The notes beneath the pieces are model-generated. The model was not told the DNA's origin. It saw only the letters and a program-made list of their open reading frames with translations, and ran no database searches. DNA of 64,000 nt from Helianthus annuus (lineage: Eukaryota; Streptophyta; Magnoliopsida; Asterales; Asteraceae). Position numbers and translations under genes: made by a program. Positions 11,425 to 22,728 of the stretch are shown here, one piece after another (position 1 is the stretch's first letter; each line of letters opens with the position of its first letter). The stretch is taken from contig NC_035446.2 in assembly GCF_002127325.2 (NCBI RefSeq), forward strand, positions 157,946,799 through 158,010,798, in the 5' to 3' direction.

Positions 11425-12846
11425 ATGTGTATGAACATACGTGTGTAGGTACTTATCCATGAAGTAGGATTTGTTGTGCATGAAAGAAAGGATTTTGTAT
11501 ATATGCTTATATATATGGCTCTAACATGTTTGAATGGTCATGTTACTAATGGCGTGCCATGGTGAATGAAGTGTAACGCAGGAATAGCAAAGAAGTCTCA
11601 CCACGGGTCGTATGATCAGATGGAAAGCCGGAATGTAAAGAGTTAACGGAACGAAAAAATAAACGTGAATGAATTTTACATGTTTACGATGCGTACTGAT
11701 GTTTATGAATTTTATGTGGTGAGCGCAGGTAGTACGAGATACGAAGGATCTTCAAGGGATAGAGATCAAGGACCGAGTCACAAGACAGATTGTACGGGAA
11801 CGTTGGTGTTGAAATTTAGAAAACCCATGTCATGTATTTAATTGTAAATGAGTCGGTTGATGACTTCATGTGAAAAAGTTGTGTTAAAATGAAATTTTAA
11901 ATAAGTTAAGGTATTTATAATGAAAGAAATTTTATGGCTTAAACTTCCGTTGCGACTTTTTGTCAATTACGAGTTAGGGTGTTACAGTCTTTATGCTAGG
12001 CTTTGGCGTGGTGTGTTCAGATTCCTGCAACGACGTTATAGATTCCTTGACCCACATGCTTGAAGTTCCACCTGTTAACGTGTGGCCTATCAACCCGGAG
12101 CACACACATACCCCTGACTCACCTGCAAAATTACAAAATGAAGGTCAAGCTCAATTAGATGTCCTAATGATGGACATAAAAGAGTTAAGGGATGGTTCGT
12201 ACTCCGGATCACGTGCGCCACCAGTGCAAATGATATCGGATTATATGCTAAACAATTTAAAATCCATGATTTCGTATGAATGTTCGGTTATCATATATGT
12301 GATTCCATCGGATGCAGTTTTCTACGCCACTGTTGTTACAAACCTGAAGAATGTCTTTGAAAAGGTGTACCAGATCACCCTCACCAATGATAGGCACTGT
12401 GTTTTGGTAGCCACACCAGGCCCATCAATGCTTCCCACTTTCAGCTCTATTCAAGACGCCCAAGAATTTGATGCCACTCTGCTTAAGTCATCAATCCCCG
12501 CATTTACAAGAAAGCGACACCACTTGAGAAAATTCTAGATTCGTCCCCAGCAATTGTACATCCAACTAAAGCACCCTCTTTATATACACCCTCATTTTCC
12601 TCCAGTATCCAACTTGCTTGCTTTCTCGGTGTAAACATATCCGACCTTTCACCCACTTGGTGGAGTTTTCTGGCGAGTTCTAAAATCAATCCCACCACCA
12701 TAAACCGATTTAACCAACACCAAAATAGGCCTTCGAAGGCTACTTTATCATTTTACAAATGTGGTGCGGTTGATCGTGGTGAAATGCAAAGAAGAGTCTT
12801 CCAAACTAACATAAGAATCGATAACGATGATCCACGTAATAACTGC

Positions 12847-13792
12847 TAATAGGGACGTGATGTGTGGCGGTATCTTTTTATTCGTTGTGATAATATGTCT
12901 TCTGCTTGGACAAGTTCTGCTATTGCTCTCGTGAGATTTATATATTCTAGCATATGAAATTTGTAAAATGGACTTTAATTTTTACATTGATCATAATTTT
13001 TGTCAAAATTCCTTCTTTTTATTTACATTCATATATTAAAATCAACATCCCTTCATTCATCTCTCATTCCTTTTGGCAATTCTGTTTTTCTTATTTTCAA
13101 GTTCGATCTTATTCCTTTTTGGTGATTCACGAGTGTTTACTGATAATGTCCCTATGGCTAATCCAAAGAACGTGAATGCGGGGGCATTTGGATGCTAGTC
13201 AATCTGCTAGTGATGTTATTGATAAATTCTTTAATATCCCTATGGCTAATCCATAGAAAGTGAATGCGACTACCATTGAAATTTACGATTATGAAACCCC
13301 ATAAGAAATCTCTGGGTGTGAATTGGAAGGAGCGTCTTTTCAGTGAGAGGTGAATTCAATGGTTTGGCTAGATTTTTTGATGCATAAAATAGAATAAGTC
13401 TTGGCGTTATTTGAAGACGATTAAACTACCTAGAAGAGATGGGGCATGCTATCCAATTCATTGATGCTGCTTCCACGATGAATGAAATTTTTGTTGTAAA
13501 TATTGAGATTTCTGAAACTGGAGGCACTGGGACCGAATTTCGGAGAAGGAGGAGGTACAAATATATCCCACATTATTATAGGCGGATTCCACAAAGAAGG
13601 TCATACTCCTAAATGACCCAAAGTCTGGGTTATTCTTTGATACCATTTTATAGTTTTATTTTCTTTGTGCATACTCCTTAAAAACATGTATATTACATGT
13701 GTTATTTTTTTAAAACAAATATAAAAAAATTGGGAGGTTAGAGTTTTCGGGGTTTTCTGAGTAACTATTAGTTTCCTATATATTCTCCATCT
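12847..13792. other. intergenic, weakly repetitive
   Basis: A 36-bp segment (TCCCTATGGCTAATCC core) occurs at 13144-13179 and again, slightly diverged, at 13233-13268. The region 13440-13610 has a partly open frame with a basic stretch (EFRRRRRYKYIPHYY), but no family was recognised. Confidence 0.35.
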
Positions 13793-14010
13793 CACTACTA
13801 GAAAAATGGGCAATTGCAACCATAATTTGTCACCCAAAAAAATGGTAGCGAATTTAGGGACCGATTTCTCACCAAAATGAAAATTAAACACGCTTTCAAT
13901 AATGCGGTGGCTAATCGGTGGAAAAATACAAATTAGGTGGCTAAAAAGTCCCAAATACAGAGAATTAAAAAGGTGTTTTTGAATTGCCACCGTTTTAGCG
14001 GTGACAACAT
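13793..14010 (+). mobile_element. CACTA-type transposon terminus
   Basis: The segment starts CACTACTAGAAAAATGGGCA, which matches the canonical terminal inverted repeat of plant CACTA (En/Spm) elements. It continues with short subterminal repeats (GGTGGCTAA twice, GGTAGCGAATTT, and GCCACCGTTTTAGCGGTGAC). The opposite terminus (ending TAGTAGTG) was not found in the window. No TNPA or TNPD coding sequence is present. It may be the left end of a non-autonomous element carrying the host gene fragments that follow. Confidence 0.55.
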
Positions 14011-14227
14011 GTGAAAATTAATTGAGCATGTTACAATTTGAATGGGCGGGCAAATATTTTCGCACTCCAAATGTTAGGGTTTTGAATAGAATCCCAAAAT
14101 TAACCATTCATTCATATTCCAACTTGCTCTTCTCCAACACCTCCGTTTACTTCCTAAACCCTAAATTTGTTTCCCTCATTTCAGTACTCCTGCTGTTAGG
14201 GTTTTGGTGTGCTTGTGATGAAGAGTG

Positions 14228-14338
14228 ATGGGAAAAGACATTCATGGCGGAAGCATACGGCGGAGGAACTTCCAGAAGTGGAACCTAGACGATCTTGTTC
14301 TTGCTATGGTGAAAGTATTTCCCGTTTGGCCTGCTACA
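14228..14338 (+). pseudogene. PWWP-domain first exon (HUA2-like)
   Basis: The 37-codon segment from the ATG at 14228 ends in WNLDDLVLAMVKVFPVWPAT. This matches the start of a PWWP domain as in plant HUA2/HULK-type chromatin and pre-mRNA processing factors (pattern DLVxAKVKGFPxWPA). A basic stretch RRRNFQ precedes it, as usual in the family. A GTATGT donor site follows at 14339. Upstream 14020-14227 looks like a 5' leader, with AAACCCTAAATTT (a telo-box-like motif) near 14155. The rest of the domain and the gene are not found downstream, so this is a fragment. The substitution of GFP by VFP is unusual. Confidence 0.6.
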
Positions 14339-15299
14339 GTATGTTTGTTGATTATTGATTATATGAATTTGGTAGAGGTGATGTCTGATGTATGTTCATT
14401 TGCATTTAGTTGGGTTTTGTTTGACTGGTTTGTTAGTGTTGAATAGATTATGCACTAGGTTAACTGAATGAGTTGTTGATGACGAACTGTTGTCTATTCT
14501 GCACACAGCCATTTCGGCTTCATTTAGAAGATCCATCTGATAGCATGAAATTGCGAATTAGTATCTGGACTGAGGCATTTGTGTTCCTTCATATTAAAAT
14601 TGAGACAAGCATGTTAAAAAACAATTAGAGGTTGCTCTCAGTTTTGAAGTAACACAACAAAAATCCCGAGGATTTCCAGTTTGTATTTAAAGGTTGCTTT
14701 GAATCTACCAAATAGTATAATGAAAAAGGTAAACTTACCCTTCATTTTTATATGCACTGGTGTGCACCCAATTGCTTTCTAAAGTTATATTAGAGTTTTT
14801 GATATTTCATAGTGAGTATAAAATAGCCCTGTTCAAGTATCAATATGTTAAAATGAAAAAGGTCACCAACACAAATGGGCTAATCAAATTGATGCATGCT
14901 TGTTATTAGCATTTTGATAAATTCGGAGAACACCAGGCTAATGATGTTAGAGATTTGCAAACAAAAAATGTTCTTTCTTTTTTACAGAGTTTGCTGATTT
15001 AGGGTTTCATATCCCAAAACCCCAATTTCCTCATGACAAATCGATTATGACGTGATTTCAAACCATATTTAGATTGATCATCATGTTGATTATTGATATC
15101 CTCTGTCTTGGCTCGACATCCAAGCTAAGAGCATTGGAAGAAGATGAATCTGTTTGAATCACATATAATCTTTCTGTAAGTGAACATGGGTAATTGATGG
15201 ATATATTATGTGATGGTTTAGGTAGTCAATTTGAATTTGAGCTTGATTGATGCTGAGATTAGTTTTTCTTTTTTTTTGCTGCAAGGTTTGCAAGTGAAA
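14339..15299. other. intron-like or intergenic sequence
   Basis: T-rich, non-coding sequence lies between the PWWP exon and the next exon candidate. It could be a retained intron of the PWWP gene. No repeat or domain was identified. Confidence 0.3.
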
Positions 15300-15414
15300 A
15301 TGGCAACTCCTCTTAAGGAGCTTCTGATTGATGAAAAAAGGGTGGTGCTAAAAACGGCAACTCAGAGCTTGGTGGTTTTGTTGTCGTCGCCAAAGTTGGC
15401 ATTATGGTTTAAAG
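15300..15414 (+). pseudogene. unrecognised candidate exon
   Basis: A polypyrimidine tract and TGCTGCAAG precede a frame beginning MATPLKELLIDEKRVVLKTA, which stays open to an AAAG/GTACAC donor-like site at 15415. It has exon-like boundaries on both sides, but the protein is not recognised and no continuation was found. Confidence 0.2.
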
Positions 15415-16523
15415 GTACACTATTTTAGCCCTATTTGTTTTATTTTAGCCCTAATTATACTTCTTGCAATATGTTTTAGAGAGAGTCCTAGTATGCTCTA
15501 TCAATATGTCTTGCAACATGTTTTAAAGAGATTCCTAGTATGCTTTCACCAGTTTATTAAACTATGCACAATTAATGTAGTCACTTTATTAAACTATGCA
15601 CCATTAATGTTATCAGTTTGGTTTTAAACTGATAAAATAGTAAAATGTAGTCACTTTATTAAACTATGCACCATTGATGTTATCACCATCACTGGCTATT
15701 CACAAACTGAATTGAAATTGGGTAAAACTCGGCTGAAGCTCGAAATGTCAAAGGGAGCTGAAAACTTGAGCTTCAACACGGCTCGGATACAACTCGAGTC
15801 GATGCATGACTCGTTTTGACTTGAGACTTGTTCAACCAGTAATCAAACTCAATGCAGTCCGACCCGTTGTGGCTCACTATCCGACCTACATGACCTGCTA
15901 TCTCTACTAGTGACTCACAGTTGTTATCTAGAAACTCCAGAGTTCATGGAACTAGAACCGTATTAAGAGGATTATAATGAACTCGTAGATATATATGCCT
16001 TTCTGATGTGCCTACTTGAATTGGTGACGTTTGGGTTTCCCTATACTGAATGTTCAAATGCTGTTGAAAGCCTGAAATATATAAGTGACATCTGTAAGTG
16101 TTTATGCCACCTGCTATGTCTGTTCATTTCGTTTGTCACATAGATTAACTTTATCAATTAGTAAGGTACATGTCTGTGTGTGTTATAAGAGATGCTTTAT
16201 GCCTAGAAGAAATATACATTTCTTTACTATTAATTTAAGCTTAGAATAGTGAGTAAGACTGTCAACAACTAGCAAGTTTGCGAGTATTAAATAAACAGAG
16301 GCAGAAAACTTTGTTTCATCAATCTTAAGCTACTTTTAGTTATGGTTGCTTTAAAGGGTGTTTTGAGATGTAATTGCATCACTCCGTAGTTTAATATTTT
16401 CTATTTCAACACTTATAAAAATATAGTTAAATGCGGTCACAAGTCTCTTATGATGAGTCCTAGCTTTTGGGGATATTCATCTCAGCAACAAAACTTTTGA
16501 CTCAGTTGTGGATTGCTTTTAAG
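15415..16523. other. non-coding sequence between exon fragments
   Basis: The phrases GTAGTCACTTTATTAAACTATGCACCATT (recurring at about 15580, 15610 and 15650) and TCCTAGTATGCT indicate local duplications. No coding region was identified. Confidence 0.35.
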
Positions 16524-16763
16524 GGTTCTCTACCCGTTTCACAAAATAGGGCGTGTTATCGGAAGGGGAGGGGCCTCTATTAAAAGTGTTAGAGAAGCTA
16601 GTGGTGCTCGTGTTGATGTTGATGACACTAGATGCGATGAATGCATTGTAACAGTCCAAGCAACAATAGTATGCATTTTATTTTGGTTTAATCACTCATA
16701 AAGATCCTTTTTTGATTCTTATCGTATTGTGACGTTTATTTGCAGTCATTGGATGATATAAAA
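16524..16763 (+). pseudogene. KH-domain RNA-binding protein fragment
   Basis: After an acceptor-like TTTTAAG, exon 16524-16668 encodes a KH domain containing KIGRVIGRGGASIKSVREA (with the GxxG loop as GRGG) and ARVDVDD. A GTATGC donor, a 77-bp intron ending TTTGCAG, and a second exon (from 16746, SLDDIK) follow in the correct phase. Plant HEN4/RCF3-like KH proteins continue here with a helix of the same domain, but the frame runs directly into an LTR-like sequence at 16764. Only part of one KH domain remains and no start codon is evident, so this is a truncated fragment. The family call is firm. The particular orthologue is not determined. Confidence 0.75.
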
Positions 16764-19128
16764 TATCACACCCCAAATTTCCACGTGTCACCGGTGGGCC
16801 CGGTGGGGGAGTATCATGACGTAGTTGATATCATCATAGTCAAACAACACAAATTATAATGCACAGCGGAAGCAAAAAGATAGATTTATTTCAACCAAAC
16901 AAACTGTAATATCCAAGTATCACAATGTAGCTGAAATAGATCCACAGACGGATCAAAATAAAAAGGAGAATTGTTCAACAGATAAACGACATCCAAGTTT
17001 GCGAGACTCTAACGATGCTAAGAAGTGGCCATCCTATTACGTGTAGAACCTGCACTTAATCTTTTTGGGAAAGTACGTCAGTTTACACTGGTAAATACAA
17101 TTTAACTGACTCATTTTGAAAACATTTTAAAAATTGATTTGAATGCACATGGCACAAAACTTTTTATAACTTGGGATAATTAATCAAATTTAAACTTGTA
17201 AAAGAATTACATGTTTGTTATGCGTTTAGTCGCCCGGTTCGTGCGGGGTTTAAGATTAATAGACACACCACATATTATAAATCTGCGGCGGGAAGCCAAC
17301 GGTTATACCTTAATAAATATGGACACATTGTCGGGTGTACGCCTACACCCGCGTGTCAAGGTCGTGGCCATTTCATGAATGATGCCAAGGATATCCGGGA
17401 CATGGTCATTAAACTCCCAAAGGCGTAAAACAAACAAAACAAATTTTCAAACGGGTCATCTTGATAATACTTAACCACTAATCGATTAAGGTCAAATGCC
17501 CGACCAAGCGGTATTTTATATACCGTACCCAAAGCCCGTATAAGGGAAAATAAGTTAAAAGTATTTACCCGAGAAAGTTAAACCACAACAAGCAAGTGCA
17601 AGTATCTTTTACTGGATCTCCTATTCTGGAACGAAGGTTTATAATAACATATTAGAATCCTAACGGGTCCTTTATTTAGCCTAAGCTTAGACCGGTTAGT
17701 TTCAAAGGATAAATACGGTTTAATCGCATGGAAGGCAAAAACCGGGAAGGAATGTGATTTAGGCCCAACAAGTTTGGAGACTTGTATAATATGGGTAAAC
17801 TAAACACATTCTGGATTTTGAGACAAAGATGATACAGTTTGACCCGTTTCGGCTAATATGTGTAAACTAGTTACATAAGTCGATCCGAACGCGAAAGTGC
17901 GTAACGGGTAACCATATAAATCATATACAAGTTTCCTGAGATTATATGCACTAAATATGTTGTGATATCAGTAAGATATATCCTATTATGCCCAAAATAA
18001 TTTTAAACTCAAATTATGCCTTATAAGGGCATTTTGGTCATTTTAAAGGGTATAAAAGGGTTAAACTAGTAACCTGAGCTACATATCTGAATAAATCAGC
18101 AAATATACTTAGTTTACTATGTTATAACAGTATAGTATCAAATATATGTGAATTTTATTAACTATAATCATTTTATGCACCGAAAAGGCATTTGTAATTT
18201 TACATAAGCCTAAAAGGTCAAAACTGGAAACCTGAGTTTCAAACTTTAGTTTACTGTTATTATATAAAAATTTACTGAATATATCAGTAGGTATCAACCC
18301 TTATACATATAAACTAGTTTTGACAAATACTATGTCGTAAAAATGCCTAAAAAGGCGATTTGGAGCCAATTCCGGGTTTTAAAAGAAAAGTTGATATTTT
18401 TATAATTTCAGAAGGCTAAAAATAATATATTTAATATAATAAATCAGTAGAAAAAGGTTTGAGGTCAAAATGATTTATAAAACTCATTTTATAGCCTATA
18501 AGGGCATAACCGACAATAACCGAATTAAGCCTAAAACTCTAAGTTATGCTCAGCCTAAAAATAAATAAAAATCTTTAAAAATCCCAAAATATTATTATAT
18601 ATCAGTGGTTATAAAGTTTGATATAAAAATTTGGGTTTAGAGAGGCTATATGCTAAATATGCTAATTAATTACTAAGAAAGCTTCTAATTACGCTAATGA
18701 GCATAACTCTCAATCTAGACCTCAAACTGATGTCAAATTTTAGGTACAAGTTTATAATTCAGTAACTAAGATGTCTACCCTTTTATATTTTCAAAAATCA
18801 TATTTTATGGACATTTGGGCATAATGGTCAACATATGGGCATTTAACGGAAACTTGCATATTAATTAGACAACTAGTTAACCAAGCCGTATAATCACAGA
18901 GGGTTATACTTGAATCATGGGCCAGAGCTACTTGGGTTTAGCCCGCTGAACATCATTTGGATGGGCTCGGATACTAACATGTAACTAGGTCCAAAAGAAG
19001 CTCTAAGGCAATCCTAAACTTGGCTAAAACGGGTCAGAACTGAAAGTCAAAGCGAAAGTTAAACTATGCGACTTTCGGTTCCAAACCGGGTCTAAACAGA
19101 AAATTGTCGAGTTGAACATGTTGGGACA
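16764..19128 (-). mobile_element. long LTR-like insertion truncating the KH gene
   Basis: The segment starts TATCACACCCC, next to GTGTCACCGGTGGGCCCGG and then GCACAGCGGAAGC. This is the layout of composite gypsy LTRs read on the minus strand, which in coding orientation would end GGGGTGTGATA. It ends probably near GTTGGGACA at 19128. It is AT-rich and non-coding. Matching target duplications were not found and the terminal TG has changed, so the right boundary is approximate. Confidence 0.45.
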
Positions 19129-19251
19129 TGTTCTTACATTAGTTACTGTAATATGCGAAATGTTTATAACCCTAATATAATAAATACTATAAGTTTTATG
19201 ATAAGTTATTATGTCGGAATGTAATATTTGATTTTAATGTTAAGTAGTTTC

Positions 19252-19295
<44 letters not shown>

Positions 19296-19765
19296 TGTAC
19301 TGTAACTATGTTTTCCCTTCAAATAGTCAAACCATTTAAATGCATATGCATTTGAATTAAAACGAAACCATATTCTCTAAACATTTAAATGCATGAAGAT
19401 ATTTACTATTGGTTGTTGGGTAGTGTTAACCGACAACAAAGAAAAGGAAATAATGAATTATTTGGAAAGTCAAACAATAAACCAATAACATCCTCTGCCT
19501 TTCTTTCGCTTTTCAAATTCGATTGACACGGTTTACCTTCTTCTACGATTCCAAACAAGGCAATGTAAATCTCTACAAAATCTATATCCCCTTCCAATTA
19601 GAAAATCAATCCTATTAATTAACCCATTCAATCCTATCATTATTCAAACCCTACAAGAGAAAAACCTCGCAAACAATCATAGCTGCACCACCGCACCGCC
19701 GTAGTAATCCGCTGTAACCACTCTCGTTCGTTGGAGCTTCTGTCCGCCGTCATCAGATTTGCCAT
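19129..19765. other. AT-rich spacer with (TAA)n and 5'-UTR-like sequence
   Basis: A (TAA)14 microsatellite lies at 19253-19295. From about 19640 the sequence resembles a plant 5' leader with codon-like GCC/CCG triplets, and it is joined abruptly to the hAT transposase fragment near 19766. No complete gene was identified. Confidence 0.4.
19253..19295. repeat. (TAA)n microsatellite, about 14 units
   Basis: This is an uninterrupted run of TAA/AAT units. Confidence 0.95.
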
Positions 19766-19873
19766 CCATGGAAGCTACCGTGGAAGCTTGGATCGTTAGT
19801 ATATCACGAGCCATGGTGGCTAAAATCGGGAATTCCGATTCTTTTGATTTCCACCATGACAAAATATCAAAGT
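19766..19873 (-). pseudogene. hAT transposase C-terminal dimerisation segment (distal part)
   Basis: Read on the minus strand, this gives ILSWWKSKESEFPILATMAR, the hallmark of the hAT C-terminal dimerisation domain (hATC), followed by DILTIQASTVAS. It is the continuation of the transposase at 28555-30187, from which it was separated by the gypsy insertion at 19879-28554. The frame continues across the TATTG target duplication. After ASTVAS the usual hAT C terminus is lost and the frame runs on into unrelated sequence up to about 19677, so this end of the element is truncated. Confidence 0.85.
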
Positions 19874-19878
19874 TATTG

Positions 19879-21318
19879 TGTCACAGCCCCCGATCCATAT
19901 CTCCCGGGAACGGGCGGCCGTGAGCCAGTTTCGGTGGTATCACATTTATTTATCCAATTTGGCAGCGGAAATTTTCATCAGGACCGTAGTTAGGAAATAT
20001 TTTAATCAGAGTAAACCACCATGTTTTATAACATTAAACATATGGGTAAAACCCAAGTTTTCATTACACACGTTTCATAGGAATAAATCCTATTTATTTG
20101 AATAAAAACATCCATTTTATTATTAGGTAACTTTATTGCCACTTTTCCAAGCCTCCAGTGCTGTCCAGCTGACTTCTATTTGGCTTTCACATTTTGTTAC
20201 CTGAAACGCGTTTTAAAAACATTTTGTCAGTGGGAAATACTGGTGAGTGATTCCCAGTTTAATCAAGTTTAAGTAAAAACCAATTTGCAGTATTGAGGGC
20301 ACATCCGCAATTACATTTGTATCCAAGACATCACAATTAACATCAGTGGTATGGTCATACTCAACATATGGGATGTTACCACGCCAGTAACCCATTTTGT
20401 ATACAAAACCCCAACATACCCACTATAATTGTATTCTTTACAAATACTCAATAACTGCTTTGTATATATTTAATTAAGTGAGATTTTGTAAAAACAGTAA
20501 ACAAAAATTTACAAAAGATGGATCAACTCACATTGCTGTTTTAGGTTTTTCGTAAGGGTTTCCTGGAGATAATCTATAAATTACACAAATGCACGTGTGT
20601 TAGTATAATAACCCATTTTAACATTAGTAATACCCTCCCCGAGACGGCATTCCAACGACTACGTCGGGCACAACCACGACAGCCGTTACGGAACCCTAGA
20701 TCAATCGGGCAGCGTATCTAATACGTCTCCAGGGGTTACAATACTTACATCGTAGCAGAACCTCGCTATTTTAGGGGGTATAATGCCCGGGTATAGTAAC
20801 GCCACTACAGAAATTAAGAAAGAAAGAAAGTTGTGAGCGACGGAAACTGAAATCCCGAGGCTTCCTTATATAGGGCTGAAAACTGGTCCTCTCGCGGCCC
20901 GCGTGGAATATGGGCTGGGCTTTACGCGGCCCGCATGGCCTAGGGGTCTAGGCTAGCTGATCCGGGTCACCACCTAGGTTCAACGCGTGTTGGGCCACGT
21001 GGCGGCCCAAGGCTGCGCCACAATTCAGGACGCTCGCGGCCCGCATGGACTTAAGAAATCTTGTACGCGGCCCGCCTTAACTTATGGTTTTGGCGAAGTC
21101 TGGCTATATCCTCGCGCGGCCCGCGTTAAGTTGAGGTGAGGTCCCATGCGGCCCGCCTCAACTTAGTTTTTATTGTTTTTTATTTATATTATATGTTGTT
21201 TTGTATTTTGGGCTCGGTTTTCACATACGGGGCACATAAAAACACATTTGAGATATTTAAAATATATTAGGGTGTTAGAAATATTATGAGGATGTCTGTT
21301 TTACCGAGGGTTGTTATA
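19879..21318 (-). repeat. 3' LTR of the gypsy element
   Basis: On the plus strand it starts TGTCACAGCCCCCGATCC and ends GGGTTGTTATA. It carries six GCGGCCCGC motifs between 20894 and 21156. Confidence 0.97.
20894..21156. repeat. six GCGGCCCGC motifs in U3 of the gypsy LTR
   Basis: Copies start at 20894, 20926, 21036, 21067, 21116 and 21148. Measured from the LTR's own 5' end (21318) they lie 162-424 bases in, that is, in U3. The other LTR has the same set, 7236 bases downstream. Confidence 0.9.
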
Positions 21319-21332
21319 TCCTCCCCACCTTG
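21319..21332 (-). other. polypurine tract of the gypsy element
   Basis: The minus strand reads AAGGTGGGGAGGA immediately before the 3' LTR. This is the expected primer for plus-strand DNA synthesis. Confidence 0.9.
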
Positions 21333-21354
21333 TTTTAGAGCTCGTCCTCGAGAT

Positions 21355-22700
21355 CTACTGGAACAAGTGTGGATATTTCTTTTGCATTTCTGATTCCAGT
21401 TCCCACGTGTATTCAGGTCCTCTTTTGGAGTCCCATTTCACTTTAACCAGAACTAATCTCTTATGCTTGAGATTTTTAATTTTTCTATCTTCAATCTGTA
21501 GAGGCTTCTCTACAAATTTGAGTTGTTCATTAACCTCTATATCCTTGAGAGGTACTACGAGTGATTCATCAGCTAAACACTTTTTGAGATTAGATACATG
21601 AAATACATCATGTATTCCTGCCATTTCCTCTGGCAGTTGTAGCTGATAGGCTATAGGTCCTATTCTTTTAAGAATTTTGAAAGGTCCAATATACCTGGGA
21701 CTAAGCTTTCCTCTCTTGATGAATCTTACTACTCCTTTCCAGGGAGAGACTTTCAATAATACTTTATTTCCTACTTGAAATTCTAATGGTTTGCGTCTGT
21801 TATCAGCATAGCTCTTTTGTCGATCACGTGCTGTTTTCAGTCGTTCCTTGACTTGAATGATTTTATCAGTTGTTTCTTGTACTATTTCGGGTCCAGATAA
21901 CTGTTTTTCCCCAATTTCTGCCCAACAGACTGGGGTTCTGCACTTTCGTCCATAAAGTGCTTCGAATGGTGCAGCATTGATACTTGTGTGATAACTGTTA
22001 TTATAAGAAAATTCTATTAAAGTTAAGTGTTCGTCCCAATTACCTCCAAAATCAATTACACAAGCTCTAAGCATGTCCTCCATTGTCTGAATTGTCCTTT
22101 CGCTTTGTCCGTCCGTTTGAGGATGATAAGCTGTGCTTAGATTTAACCTGGTTCCCATTGCTTTTTGGAAACTTGACCAAAAATGAGAGGTAAAACGGCT
22201 ATCCCTATCAGAAACAATTGATAAAGGAATGCCATGTAATGAAACAATTTCATTTACATACAATTTGGCTAATTGTTCCATACTAAAGGTTTCCTTCATT
22301 GGTAAGAAATGAGCTGACTTGGTTAACCTATCTACAATCACCCAGATTGTATCATTACCTTTCCTTGTTTTAGGCAATTTGGTAACAAAATCCATTGTTA
22401 TCAATTCCCATTTCCAAACTGGTATTTCTAATTGTTGTAACAATCCTGAGGGCTTCTGATGTTCAGCTTTAACTTGTGAGCAAGTTAAACATTTAGAAAC
22501 ATAAGCTGCTATATCCTTTTTCATTCCTATCCACCAGAATTTTTTCCTTAAATCCTGGTACATTTTATCACTTCCTGGATGCATCGTATATTTAGACTTA
22601 TGGGCTTCTTCTAATATACGGTGACGTAAATTTCCTAATTTAGGTATCCACATTCTCTTTTTATGGAACCTCCAAATTCCATCCCATCTGTTCCTTGTTC
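21355..22700 (-). pseudogene. gypsy integrase with C-terminal chromodomain
   Basis: The main open frame is 22653-21355 (432 codons from [14 protein letters not shown]), and the coding signal extends a little upstream in the same frame (GIWRFHKKR). It holds the zinc-binding H2C2 region (HKSKY...CLTCSQVK), the integrase core with the acidic residues in [21 protein letters not shown] and [13 protein letters not shown], the GPY/F-type module ([10 protein letters not shown]), and a C-terminal chromodomain-like segment with [16 protein letters not shown]. It is separated from the RT/RNase H frame by two frameshifts near 22650-22760, the first in an A-run. The core looks intact, but it cannot be made as part of the polyprotein without shifts. 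Confidence 0.93.
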
Positions 22701-22728
22701 TAATTCCTTAATCATTCCTTTTAATTTT

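Larger units (their letters stand above)
8701..11986 (+). mobile_element. solo LTR of a gypsy element (3286 bp)
   Basis: The element begins TGTAACACCCC and ends GGGTGTTACA, so the termini are inverted repeats with TG...CA. It is flanked by the 5-bp target duplication GTCTT (8696-8700 and 11987-11991). There is no internal coding region, primer site or second LTR, as expected after recombination between two LTRs. Orientation is taken from the 3'-end motif CTTCCGTTGCGACTTTTTG. Inside are three copies of GGCGCAAGGTTGCGCC-type palindromes (10997-11110) and a TATG microsatellite (about 11347-11424). Very long non-coding LTRs of this form fit the Tekay-type gypsy lineages of composites. Confidence 0.9.
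8651..12846 (+). pseudogene. unrecognised host gene, split by a solo LTR and frameshifted
   Basis: The reading frame just upstream of the LTR insertion (8651-8700) continues in frame at 11992 once the LTR and one 5-bp target duplication are discounted. It then runs open to 12538. Near 12525 a one-base shift moves the coding signal to another frame (PLEKILDSSPAIVHP), which stays open to about 12846. An in-frame TAA TAG follows, and beyond it the frame again reads plausibly (GRDVWRYLFIRCD). The protein is not recognised. It contains a hydrophobic stretch ECSVIIYVIPSDAVFYATVV and looks like a decayed cellular gene rather than a transposon protein. The combination of LTR insertion, frameshift and stops makes a functional product unlikely. 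Confidence 0.45.

Noticed and set aside
11278..11481. His/Thr/Tyr-rich minus-strand ORF
   Set aside because: It is a translation of the (TATG)n microsatellite.
15300..15414. DUF674-like protein identity for the exon candidate
   Set aside because: The resemblance is limited to a few residues (LLID, a hydrophobic run) and is too weak to name.
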